Assembly (NCBI GenBank): GCA_951828385.1
Contig: OX639973.1
Location: forward strand, 1,792,470-1,856,469
DNA length: 64,000 nt
Origin: an uncultured Poribacteria bacterium
GTDB taxonomy: Bacteria > Poribacteria > WGA-4E > WGA-3G
Direction of reading: 5' to 3'
Shown here: positions 18,347 through 25,728 of the stretch, piece after piece
How the letters are laid out: each line of letters opens with the position of its first letter
Position numbering within the stretch: position 1 is the stretch's first letter
Program-made: the position numbers and the translations under genes
The notes under the pieces: generated by a model
Told to the model about the DNA's origin: nothing
Seen by the model: only the letters and a program-made list of their open reading frames with translations
Databases searched by the model: none

Positions 18347-19729
18347 CTAACGTAAAACACCTTGTGCTTTCAATCGTGAAATTAACTCGGCTTGTGTGCC
18401 TTGCCCCTTTGTGGAGTTGCAGGCACCACAGAGGAGTTGGAGGTTATCCTCGTGGTCGGTGCCGCCTTGCGATTGTGGCACGATGTGGTCAACCGTCATG
18501 TTCCGAAACGGAAATTGTGTTCTGCACCCGTTACATAAGCCTTCCTGCTTACCGAACAGCGTATGCTTGTGTGTACGATAATTGGGTAACTTCTCACTCC
18601 GTTTCGGGATGTCCGTGCGGTGGATAACGTCTCCGAAAATTCCGATTTCTTTCTTTAACCGTACTTGCACAAGATCAACGGCTTTCGGGGATATGTCAAT
18701 ACCGATCCAGTACCGTTGTAGCCGTTCTGCCGCGACACAGGTTGTGGCACACCCACAGAACGGATCTAATACAATATCTCCCTCATTGCTGGATGCTTTG
18801 ATGATGCGCTCTAATAACGCGACAGGTTTTTGGGTGGGATAACCTGTCCGTTCTTCTCCCGCAGGTGGAAGGACATCATCCCAAATATTACCATAGGACG
18901 CGCCTTTATAATCCTTTAGATACTTCCGCCTCTCCAGCTTTCCATCTGGACGAATAACGATGTTTCCTTTTTCATATTCCTCTTCCAAACGTTCTTTGCT
19001 TAACCGCCATCCAGATGGATGCGGATTGACAAATCCGCGCCATTCATAACAAAGATTTGGACGCTCACCCATATTTGGTGTGCGCCAAATATGGGCTGAG
19101 TCATTGTAATACCTTTGCCCGTTCTCGTCAACGTGCTTGAATTTTTTCAGGATTTCAGATTCTGTCAACTCTCTTTCTGGACGCAACGATGTAGATGAAG
19201 ATGCTGCATAATACAAGAGCATATCAGCATTGTTTCCCCACCGTAAACTGCGATGCTGGGATCCTTTTTGTGTAGATGTTGCACGCCTCCATGTGATTTC
19301 AGACCTATAGTTGTTTTTTCCGAAAATGCTGTCCATGGTAACTTTCAAATAATGGCTTGCAGTCGGGTCGCAGTGCAAGTATATGCTACCAGTCTTTTTG
19401 AGGACGCGCTTCATCTCTAACAACCGCACTGCCATCATAATCAAATAAGACTTCATGCCTTTGCCGTGTGTGAGCTCGGCTGCGTCTATTGCCTGATACA
19501 AGGCAGGTTCGCGGTCAGCAATTTCGCCATGCCATGCGTTGTCTACATCAGACAGCGTCCACGTGTCTTTGAAGGCTGCGCCTGCTGCTTCGCTCCCGAT
19601 GGGTGCAGAATAGTTCCGATTGGAATTGAAAGGCGGGTCAAGATAAATCAGATCAACGGATTCGGTGTCTATGCCTCGCAGGACCGGTAGATTGTCGTTA
19701 GAGAAAACGGTTCGGTTTTTGACGTTCAT
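18347..19729 (-). CDS. Beta-class DNA methyltransferase fused to a C-terminal HNH nuclease
   Basis: Residues 1-365 form an N6-adenine/N4-cytosine methyltransferase of the beta class: motif IV DPPF (31-34) lies N-terminal, then the target-recognition region, then GYPTQKP and motif I DPFCGCATT (322-330). Residues about 390-445 form an HNH domain with zinc cysteines C399, C402, C434, C437 and core DHIVP (D414, H415) and N429. Both activities in one chain suggest a single-gene restriction-modification or nick-and-mark function, but cleavage is inferred. It is flanked by unrelated genes; no separate restriction or specificity gene was seen. Confidence 0.88.
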   Translation of the reverse strand: MNVKNRTVFSNDNLPVLRGIDTESVDLIYLDPPFNSNRNYSAPIGSEAAGAAFKDTWTLSDVDNAWHGEIADREPALYQAIDAAELTHGKGMKSYLIMMAVRLLEMKRVLKKTGSIYLHCDPTASHYLKVTMDSIFGKNNYRSEITWRRATSTQKGSQHRSLRWGNNADMLLYYAASSSTSLRPERELTESEILKKFKHVDENGQRYYNDSAHIWRTPNMGERPNLCYEWRGFVNPHPSGWRLSKERLEEEYEKGNIVIRPDGKLERRKYLKDYKGASYGNIWDDVLPPAGEERTGYPTQKPVALLERIIKASSNEGDIVLDPFCGCATTCVAAERLQRYWIGIDISPKAVDLVQVRLKKEIGIFGDVIHRTDIPKRSEKLPNYRTHKHTLFGKQEGLCNGCRTQFPFRNMTVDHIVPQSQGGTDHEDNLQLLCGACNSTKGQGTQAELISRLKAQGVLR

Positions 19730-19788
19730 AGGTTACGGTTATCGGTTTTCAGTTATTGGTTGTTAGGTTGCGCTGTGCTCTACCCAAT

Positions 19789-20172
19789 CTATACGCTATC
19801 TCTTGTAGGCATGCTAAGGCGGATCTGTACGAAAAGCACTGTGATAGAAATAAGAAAAGTCGCGCCAATTATTGCAATGATCCGATTTACTCTGGCATTT
19901 AGCACCGCGACATCTGTCTTAATTTCATTGACTTTCTCGTCAAGTTTACCAAATTTTTCATCAAATTTCCTGTCAAGTTCATCAAATTTATTGTCAACAT
20001 GAGTGCGCATTTCATCTTCAGATTCATCTATCTTCTCAAGAATCTTTTCAAATTGTGATTGTGACAGAGCAGCAGGTTGTTGCTCTTGTTGTGCAAAAGC
20101 AGTAAAAGTGAGCGAAAAAATAAAAAGTATTCCGAAAATACGCCAGAGTGTTGCCCGCACGTTCAACATCAT
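19789..20172 (-). CDS. Small exported coiled-coil membrane protein
   Basis: The 127-aa protein has a signal peptide or first membrane helix (residues about 8-27, ending AFAQQ), a heptad-rich coiled coil (about 40-92, with repeated KFDEL/KLDEKV words), and a C-terminal membrane helix (about 93-118, IIAIIGATFLISITVLFV). The layout resembles small CCDC90/DUF1640-like coiled-coil anchors. It would probably oligomerise at the membrane. No function is assigned. Confidence 0.68.
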   Translation of the reverse strand: MMLNVRATLWRIFGILFIFSLTFTAFAQQEQQPAALSQSQFEKILEKIDESEDEMRTHVDNKFDELDRKFDEKFGKLDEKVNEIKTDVAVLNARVNRIIAIIGATFLISITVLFVQIRLSMPTRDSV

Positions 20173-20330
20173 CGTTTCCTTTGATTGAATAGGATGAACC
20201 GTAGAAGTGGTATGTTTTTTAGCGGTGATTTTATTTTACTATATCAGAAAAAAGTTGTCAAAACATTGGTTGCGTTGATTTGTGTGTTGGGTTTTACAAG
20301 TTCAACCCCATCTACAAAAGACTGCATGCC

Positions 20331-20357
20331 GCAGGCGAGGTTTGAAACCTCGCCTGC
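20331..20357. repeat. Perfect 13-bp inverted repeat downstream of the aminotransferase
   Basis: GCAGGCGAGGTTT-G-AAACCTCGCCTGC is a perfect hairpin with a one-base loop between the aminotransferase and the coiled-coil gene. On the minus strand it follows the aminotransferase stop by about 25 bases but lacks a U tract, so it may be a repeat element rather than a terminator. Confidence 0.65.
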
Positions 20358-20382
20358 AAGGACAGTTGCATCAGTCCTGACA

Positions 20383-21576
20383 TTATTCCAACGCCTTTTT
20401 AATTCGATCTAACCCACGGTTAATCTCTGTCAACGAGGTCGCGAAGGAGAGGCGCAAATGGTTATCTGCACCGAACCCGTTGCCCGGCACAACACCGACT
20501 CCTGCTGAATTGAGCAGATAATCGGTGATATCCATTGAACCCTCAATCTTCTGTCCACCGATTGTTCTGCCGTAATGTTCAGAAAAATCGGGGAAGATGT
20601 AGAACGCGCCCTGCGGTTTGACATAACTGACCCCGTTGATCTCGTCAAAACGTTGGCAAATGACATCTCGGCGTTCTTCAAACGCTTTTCGCATCGCTTC
20701 GACAGCATCCTGTGATTTATTGTCATTGAGTGCAACGACAGCGGCTTTCTGCGCGATAGATGTCGGATTTGAAGTACTGTGCGATTGGATACGCGACATC
20801 GCTGAGACTGCATCTTCGGGACCCGCAGTATACCCAATCCGCCACCCTGTCATCGAGTAGGCTTTTGATACGCCGTTGACAACAAAGGTAATCGCTTTCG
20901 TCTCCGCGTTAAAAGAAGCCGGACTCTGATGCGTCGCACCGTCATAAAGCAGTGCCTCATAAATTTCATCAGAGATGAGATAGACCTGATGTTTGACAGC
21001 GAGATCGGCGATTGCCTTGAGTGTGTCCAGATCGTAGGTGGTCCCTGTCGGATTACTCGGACTGTTAACCAGGATCGCCTTCGTTTTTGAGGTGATCGCT
21101 GCTTCAACCTGATCCGGTACCATGCAGAAATTCTGTGCCGGTGTTGTCTCAATGACGCGCGGCACCGCGCCTGCAAGCTTAATCTGTTCCGGGTAGCTGA
21201 CCCAATACGGTGCAGCAAAGATAACTTCGTCACCCGGATCACAGATCGCTTGGAAGATGTTATAGATAGTATGTTTGGCACCACACGAAACGATAACTTG
21301 CGAAGGTTCATAACGCAACCCATTATCGCGTTTAAATTTCTCTGTGATTGCCTCGCGAAGTTCGGGCGTACCGGGGACGGGGGTATATTTTGTAAACCCC
21401 GCATCAAGTGCAGCGATTGCGGCTTGCTTGATATAATCGGGTGTATCAAAATCGGGTTCGCCTGCCCCAAATTTGACGACATCTACGCCATCAGCGATCA
21501 ACGCATTAATCTTCGCGGTGATCGCCAAAGTGGACGATGGCGTTACGTTTTGACTCCGTTGTGATAATGAAATCAT
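20383..21576 (-). CDS. aspC: Class I aminotransferase, aspartate type
   Basis: This 397-aa PLP enzyme has the fold-type I landmarks: FGAGEPDFDTP, SCGAKHTIYN, NSPSNPTGT, SDEIYE (Asp203 for the pyridine N), VNGVSKAYSMTGWRIGY (Lys238, Schiff base), and a C-terminal arginine in LRLSFATS. It fits the aspartate/prephenate aminotransferase clade (subgroup Ib). The gene symbol is family-level only. AAGGAGAACC lies upstream of the ATG. The ribosome-binding site plus the first 35-45 codons occur twice more, at 21896-22065 and 25594-25740, always in the same orientation. Confidence 0.92.
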   Translation of the reverse strand: MISLSQRSQNVTPSSTLAITAKINALIADGVDVVKFGAGEPDFDTPDYIKQAAIAALDAGFTKYTPVPGTPELREAITEKFKRDNGLRYEPSQVIVSCGAKHTIYNIFQAICDPGDEVIFAAPYWVSYPEQIKLAGAVPRVIETTPAQNFCMVPDQVEAAITSKTKAILVNSPSNPTGTTYDLDTLKAIADLAVKHQVYLISDEIYEALLYDGATHQSPASFNAETKAITFVVNGVSKAYSMTGWRIGYTAGPEDAVSAMSRIQSHSTSNPTSIAQKAAVVALNDNKSQDAVEAMRKAFEERRDVICQRFDEINGVSYVKPQGAFYIFPDFSEHYGRTIGGQKIEGSMDITDYLLNSAGVGVVPGNGFGADNHLRLSFATSLTEINRGLDRIKKALE

Positions 21577-21624
21577 TGGTTCTCCTTACTTTTAGGTATA
21601 GTCGAAATTGGGCGAGTTTAAGTC

Positions 21625-21867
21625 TTACTCATTTTTCAAATAGTATCGGGCACGAGATTTAGCAAGACGCATCAGGTGTTCAAGTTGTAAACAATGATTG
21701 AGTTCTGCCGTTTCTTCAGAGGTGAGTCCCGTTGTCTTCTCGCGATGGATGAGATCTGCAATACGCTCCTTCGCATCTTCGGATGGACAAAAGTCTATTA
21801 TATTTTCAGGGGTCGTCCCTGCCGCAATAAAATCAACAATTTCTTGATACGCAGGTGATGTATACAT
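21625..21867 (-). CDS. Small conserved protein, antitoxin-like size
   Basis: The 80-aa soluble protein opens MYTSPAYQEIVDFIAAGTTP and ends in a basic helix (LMRLAKSRARYYLKNE). It is wholly helical in character, with SEDAKERIADLIHREKTTGL in the middle. I recall similar proteins in cyanobacteria and Poribacteria but with no assigned function. It is the only gene between the true aspC start and the first aspC 5' duplicate, so it is the sole content of the first cassette. GAGGAGAATTC precedes the ATG. A regulatory role is a guess. Confidence 0.72.
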   Translation of the reverse strand: MYTSPAYQEIVDFIAAGTTPENIIDFCPSEDAKERIADLIHREKTTGLTSEETAELNHCLQLEHLMRLAKSRARYYLKNE

Positions 21868-21895
21868 TGAATTCTCCTCGCTATTACCTGTAGGT

Positions 21896-22054
21896 TCAAT
21901 AAACTCCTTGATTTTCTATTGTATCAAAATCGGGTTCGCCTGCCCCGAATTTGACGACATCTACGCCATCAGCGATCAACGCATTAATCTTCGCGGTGAT
22001 CGTCAAAGTGGACGATGGCGTTACGTTTTGACTCCGTTGTGATAATGAGATCAT
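21896..22054 (-). pseudogene. Duplicate of the aspC 5' end, copy 2 (truncated peptide)
   Basis: From the AAGGAGAACCA ribosome-binding site through codon 45, this DNA matches the start of aspC with only a few changes (for example ATC to GTC, Ala18 to Thr). The frame reads MISLSQRSQNVTP... through GAGEPDFDT and then leaves the homology to end IENQGVY-stop, a 52-residue peptide. It is a partial duplication, not a second aminotransferase. Confidence 0.85.
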
Positions 22055-22103
22055 TGGTTCTCCTTATTTGGTTTTTATGCCTAATGTGCTTCCAATTTGA
22101 ACA

Positions 22104-22440
22104 GGTGAGGTTTCTATATCTCACCATAAGTGTCAATTTTAGAAAAAACCGTGTCGTCCTGTAGGTTGGGTTGAACGGGTACCCTCAAAACTCTGAAAAG
22201 TAACACAAACCTAAACTCTCTCCATAGATCGGACACGAAACAAAAACCGAGAGAAACCCAACGCCTTAGCGGTTTCTGAGATCCTGACGGTGTGAAGTTG
22301 GGTTTCACTGTGTTCTTGGTTACAGATGACAACCCACTGGATTTGAGAGGTATTTGGGAAACATATCTGCCTTCTGAGTTCCGTTCAACCCAACCTACAG
22401 TACTAAATTGACACCTATGGTGAGGTTTCTATATCTCACC
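22104..22440. mobile_element. MITE-like element with long inverted ends and 22-bp flanking direct repeats
   Basis: The element (22126-22418, 293 bp) begins ATAAGTGTCAATTTTAG and ends CTAAATTGACACCTAT; a second block CTGTAGGTTGGGTTGAACGG inside the left end is matched by its reverse complement inside the right end. It is bracketed by identical 22-bp direct repeats (22104-22125 and 22419-22440) that begin GGTGAG and end CTCACC, themselves palindromic. An inner inverted pair GAAACCCAAC / GTTGGGTTTC is also present. No transposase is encoded, so mobility would need an enzyme in trans. Confidence 0.78.
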
Positions 22441-22447
22441 GTGTCAA

Positions 22448-23776
22448 TCATTCCACGCGAATAAGCGGTCTCAAATTCTCTAACGTTGTTGTGCCAATGC
22501 CCTTGACTTTGGTAATATCATCCACAGAATTGAAATTGCCGTGCTTTTCGCGGTATTCAATAATGTCTTGTGCCTTCTTTGTGCCGATCCCAGGAAGTTT
22601 TTGAAGCTCCTCAACAGAAGCAGTATTGATATTGATTGCAACAGGTAGTGGTGAGGATGAATCTTCCCAGACTACCGGTTTATCCGACGGTGTTTCTGGT
22701 TTAGATGGCAAACGGTGCCGCATCTCGTTTTTCTTGTGAAGTGCGCTGTTTTCACTTTTCAAACGTGAAACTTTAGAATTTAGAGTTTCGATTTGCGTAT
22801 TCTTTTCATGTAGTTGTTTTTGCAACTTATCTTTTTCATCCTGAATCTCATCTACTTTTCCTTGCAGGATTTTTTTCTCCCGTCGGAGGGATTCATTTTC
22901 CTTTTCCGACATTATCGTACCCGCTATTGAAGATGGAGAATTTTCATCTAATCGTTTCTGCAACACTTGAATTTGGCTAATAAGTTCCTTGTTCTCGCTC
23001 ACGAGTTTGTTTTGTTTGTTTACCAGTACCGCCAGAATTGCGATACAGATACACATAGCCACGCTTAAAACACCAGCGATATATTGCCAAGAACGACTAA
23101 TCTGTAAGTTAGTTGATTGTATTTCGCGCTTTTTTTTCTCCAACCTCTCAACTTCGTTTTCTAATTCAGTTTTTTCTGCCTTTAATTGATTAACTTTTTG
23201 TTCAAGGCGACCATGCGTCTTAGTTTCCGTTCTGTTTCTCTCTATCAGTTTTTCATTGTTTTGTTTAAATCGCTCAATCTCAATTTCGAGTCTATATCTC
23301 TCTTCACGCATGGACTCTATGGAGCATTGTAAAAGGGTTTCTTTCTCGAATTGATTACGCGTAAGTTTCTTAAATTGATTCCGCCTTAGATTTTCATAAA
23401 ATTCCCAATCATTGGGGGTCGTGCTGTTCGCAAAAACCCCAAACTGTGTATCAGTTGCACAGAGATAAGCCTTCAGTTGCTCATGACCGTAAGTTACGAC
23501 ACCGGTTCGTTTGCACTCTATAATAGCGATAAAATTTTCCGCCTTATCAAGAAGCACAATATCCGCTCTGCGATTGTCGACCCCCATCTGAATTCCACGT
23601 TCTATATCAATAAAAAATTCCTGAAACTCAGGTTTAGAAAAATAATTGATAGCAGCTTCTACGATTATAGTCTCCCGTGGTGCTTCTATGCGACACATAG
23701 GACAAGACTGAAAACGCGGATAACGAGGTTGGGAACGTGAGTGCAAACAACACAGTACTGTGTCTAGGGTTCTCAT
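22448..23776 (-). CDS. Membrane-anchored PD-(D/E)XK nuclease-like protein with coiled coils and a C-terminal HhH domain
   Basis: Domain order in the 442-aa protein: an N-terminal cysteine cluster (CCLHS, CPMC); a PD-(D/E)XK fold of the HSDR_N type (RRADIVLLD, IIECKR: Asp72, Glu87, Lys89; then HEQLKAYLCATDTQFGVFAN); coiled coil (about 155-225); one membrane helix (231-252); a second coiled coil (about 253-355); and a ComEA-like double helix-hairpin-helix (about 380-440, ININTASVEELQKLPGIGTK). The nuclease side and the HhH side lie on opposite sides of the membrane helix. Its nuclease part is related to that of 25725-26738. DNA uptake or defence are possible roles; neither is proved. Confidence 0.82.
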   Translation of the reverse strand: MRTLDTVLCCLHSRSQPRYPRFQSCPMCRIEAPRETIIVEAAINYFSKPEFQEFFIDIERGIQMGVDNRRADIVLLDKAENFIAIIECKRTGVVTYGHEQLKAYLCATDTQFGVFANSTTPNDWEFYENLRRNQFKKLTRNQFEKETLLQCSIESMREERYRLEIEIERFKQNNEKLIERNRTETKTHGRLEQKVNQLKAEKTELENEVERLEKKKREIQSTNLQISRSWQYIAGVLSVAMCICIAILAVLVNKQNKLVSENKELISQIQVLQKRLDENSPSSIAGTIMSEKENESLRREKKILQGKVDEIQDEKDKLQKQLHEKNTQIETLNSKVSRLKSENSALHKKNEMRHRLPSKPETPSDKPVVWEDSSSPLPVAININTASVEELQKLPGIGTKKAQDIIEYREKHGNFNSVDDITKVKGIGTTTLENLRPLIRVE

Positions 23777-23794
23777 AATATCTGCCCAACTTCA

Positions 23795-23845
23795 TTATCT
23801 GAATCGCTCAAGCACTCTTTTGTGAAGCAGAGACCGAGACCTCAT
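23795..23845 (-). pseudogene. Decayed partner ORF overlapping the DUF433 gene
   Basis: A 16-codon frame starts in the ATGA overlap with the DUF433 stop and reads MRSRSLLHKRVLERFR-stop. In the second DUF433 copy (27864) the same overlap starts MRPLFLLDEAELSEMR. DUF433 genes are normally followed by a DUF5615 toxin beginning M+FLLDE; this looks like a degenerate remnant of that partner. The remnant reading is inference from two short peptides. Confidence 0.4.
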
Positions 23846-24204
23846 AAGGTATCTACCGGTTGGGTAGACTTTCTTTTTGCCTCAAGCAATTCTTGGGAAG
23901 CCTTGGCAAAGCGTTCCCGCAATTCAACCACGAAAGGTGAAGGGGTCTGTCGTTGTTCCTGCTCCGCTGCCTCGTCAAGTTGCCGCACGCGTTCAAGATA
24001 TGCTTCCACTTCCTCTGTTTTCGCCAAATAATAGAGGATAGTTGCGTGTATTTTTTCAAGACTTAAGGTCGGATAACGTAGCAGAATCTCTTCCGGACTC
24101 GCGCCCTCCAGATAATCTTCCAACACAATCTCAATATCAATGCGATTGCCTTTGATCCGAATGACATCTTCTTGAACGAAGTCAAAGTAATCTTCCAGTT
24201 CCAT
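23842..24204 (-). CDS. DUF433 antitoxin-like protein, copy 1
   Basis: The 120-aa protein carries the DUF433 core: an N-terminal VIRIKGNRIDIEIVLEDYLE segment, GASPEEILLRYPTLSLEKIH (winged-helix type), and a charged C-terminal helix (EAAEQEQ...LLEAKRKS). DUF433 proteins are typically the antitoxin half of a pair with DUF5615 toxins. Here the partner is missing or reduced to a 16-codon remnant overlapping by ATGA. The gene is about 90% identical at DNA level to 27864-28226. Confidence 0.8.
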   Translation of the reverse strand: MELEDYFDFVQEDVIRIKGNRIDIEIVLEDYLEGASPEEILLRYPTLSLEKIHATILYYLAKTEEVEAYLERVRQLDEAAEQEQRQTPSPFVVELRERFAKASQELLEAKRKSTQPVDTL

Positions 24205-24292
24205 TGCTACGCTCCGTTGGATTGTTGCATCTGCTTGTAGAGAATAGAGAGCATTCCGTATAAGCAGGGATACATATCTTTCCTACGCAGGT

Positions 24293-25222
24293 TCAACTCC
24301 CATTTGATGCCAAAAGGGTTTTGAATTCATCAAGGCTATTTACCTGCAACACTGCGCGGCGCAAATCTTTGAGACGCTGCAACTCTTCAATGGCTTCAAG
24401 CATCGGCTTTAATGTTTGGACACCGCTCTCGCGGAATTGAATCTCCAGGGCTTCAATAATGCCTTCAATGGTACTTTCTCGCGCGCCTTGCTCAATACCT
24501 TGCTCGATACCTTGCTGTAGGATATATCGGTAAGTTGATGATTCTAACATGGGTCCCTCCAACAGATGGCGGATTTCGGCAGGATCGACGATCAAACCGC
24601 TCAAAATCCATTGCCATATCAATAAATTATTCTGTAGATCCGGAGCAAGTGGGAGGGCAAGCGTCATTTTATGACACTGCTCAATCCATCCAACCTCGGA
24701 TACGCCTTCCGGGGATTGCATCAACGGCGTAAACGCTATCAGACTGGTCTGATCCGTGTCAAAAATGGATTGTCCATCAAACTCGCTCAGCCGGACCACC
24801 TGATACTCTATTAGCACTTTGTGTCCCAGAAAGTTTTGGCGATACTCGCCCGGGTCGTTCCCACCGGCATCTGAACGGAGATAAACGGTAAAAGACAAAA
24901 TCGGCAAACCGTATCTTTCAAAGCACCTTCCGAAATAGCCGACCTTACGCTTCAGTATCTCTGGTGCACTCTCGCGACTCACTTGGAACTCAATATGCAC
25001 CAAGACCTCTCTATCGTCAATCTCTGCCTTCGATAAAGTATCCATGCGTCGTATTTCAACCGTTGGCAGTTCTGTCTCAAGTTGTTCTACGAACTTCAGT
25101 CCGGGGATATTGGTTAATTTTTTCAATAAATCTTCGGCGAATGTCCCGAAGATGTCTTTACTCACGATGTCGAACCGGTTGTGCGGTAAGTTTTCCCAAA
25201 ATTCGTGTAAGATATTTTGCAT
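24293..25222 (-). CDS. Rpn/YhgA-like PD-(D/E)XK nuclease family protein
   Basis: The 309-aa protein has the Rpn/YhgA-like core: an N-terminal helical region (DIVSKDIFGTFAEDLLKKL), PD-(D/E)XK core ending VLVHIEFQVS (Glu-x-Gln), FGRCFERYGLPILSFTVYL, and later an IEQGIEQGIEQGA linker. Rpn proteins promote RecA-independent recombination and are associated with transposases. Helical residues 225-300 form a coiled C-terminal tail. It lies in the aspC-bounded island. No active-site test is possible from sequence alone, but the E-x-Q variant is usual for this family. Confidence 0.8.
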   Translation of the reverse strand: MQNILHEFWENLPHNRFDIVSKDIFGTFAEDLLKKLTNIPGLKFVEQLETELPTVEIRRMDTLSKAEIDDREVLVHIEFQVSRESAPEILKRKVGYFGRCFERYGLPILSFTVYLRSDAGGNDPGEYRQNFLGHKVLIEYQVVRLSEFDGQSIFDTDQTSLIAFTPLMQSPEGVSEVGWIEQCHKMTLALPLAPDLQNNLLIWQWILSGLIVDPAEIRHLLEGPMLESSTYRYILQQGIEQGIEQGARESTIEGIIEALEIQFRESGVQTLKPMLEAIEELQRLKDLRRAVLQVNSLDEFKTLLASNGS

Positions 25223-25297
25223 ACTTTGTTGATGAATTTTCCAATTCCTATGTTGAGCGGTTAACAGTTGAAATACGAGGTTAAGCCAAATGTTTCT

Positions 25298-25462
25298 TTA
25301 CCTTTTCCTTCCGATGCCCGAGTAATCAACGTATTTCACGCCCTGCTTTATACGTTTCTGTTGCTGTTTCATTAGAAATTCCATATACGTTTCTAAGTCA
25401 CCAAATAGGGTGACGAGGCGCGCTTTAGCTTTTTGTATGTCTTTTACCGGATTATCACACAT
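25298..25462 (-). CDS. Small basic protein (54 aa), unrecognised
   Basis: The frame starts at ATG 25462 with TTGGAG eight bases upstream and reads MCDNPVKDIQKAKARLVTLF, then ETYMEFLMKQQQKRIKQGVK and ends SGIGRKR. It is helical and basic, and has a proper ribosome-binding site in an otherwise gene-free 500 bp. Coding is supported by the ribosome-binding site and composition only. No function is assigned. Confidence 0.55.
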   Translation of the reverse strand: MCDNPVKDIQKAKARLVTLFGDLETYMEFLMKQQQKRIKQGVKYVDYSGIGRKR

Positions 25463-25593
25463 GAGAGTTTCTCCAATATTGTTTCAGGAGAACCAATACG
25501 GGGCGGCCGATACCCTACATCATGACAAATTTGTTCAATTTTAGAGAGTGTCCGTAATCCCCTGCATATTTTTTAAGTATACCCTCATTCCAG

Positions 25594-25728
25594 TCAATTG
25601 CAATCCTTTTCGTCCGATTTAATTTTGACGACATCTACGCCATCAGCGATCAACGCATTAATCTTCGCGGTGATCGTCAAAGTGGACGATGGCGTTACGT
25701 TTTGACACCGTTGTGATAATAAAATCAT
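25594..25728 (-). pseudogene. Duplicate of the aspC 5' end, copy 3 (truncated peptide)
   Basis: The ATG at 25728 overlaps the stop of the upstream nuclease gene (ATGA). The frame reads MILLSQRCQNVTPSSTL... and follows aspC through codon 35 (GVDVVK), then leaves the homology and ends IKSDEKDCN-stop, 44 residues. The aspC-like AAGGAGAAC ribosome-binding site is retained at the end of the upstream gene. It is a partial duplication rather than a functional enzyme. Confidence 0.85.

Noticed and set aside
22114-22332. 72-aa frame within the MITE-like element
   Set aside because: It reads through the inverted ends of the element; no homology or ribosome-binding site.
25463-25593. tracr-like or retron-like RNA between the small gene and the aspC fragment
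   Set aside because: No paired stems of note and no reverse transcriptase nearby.
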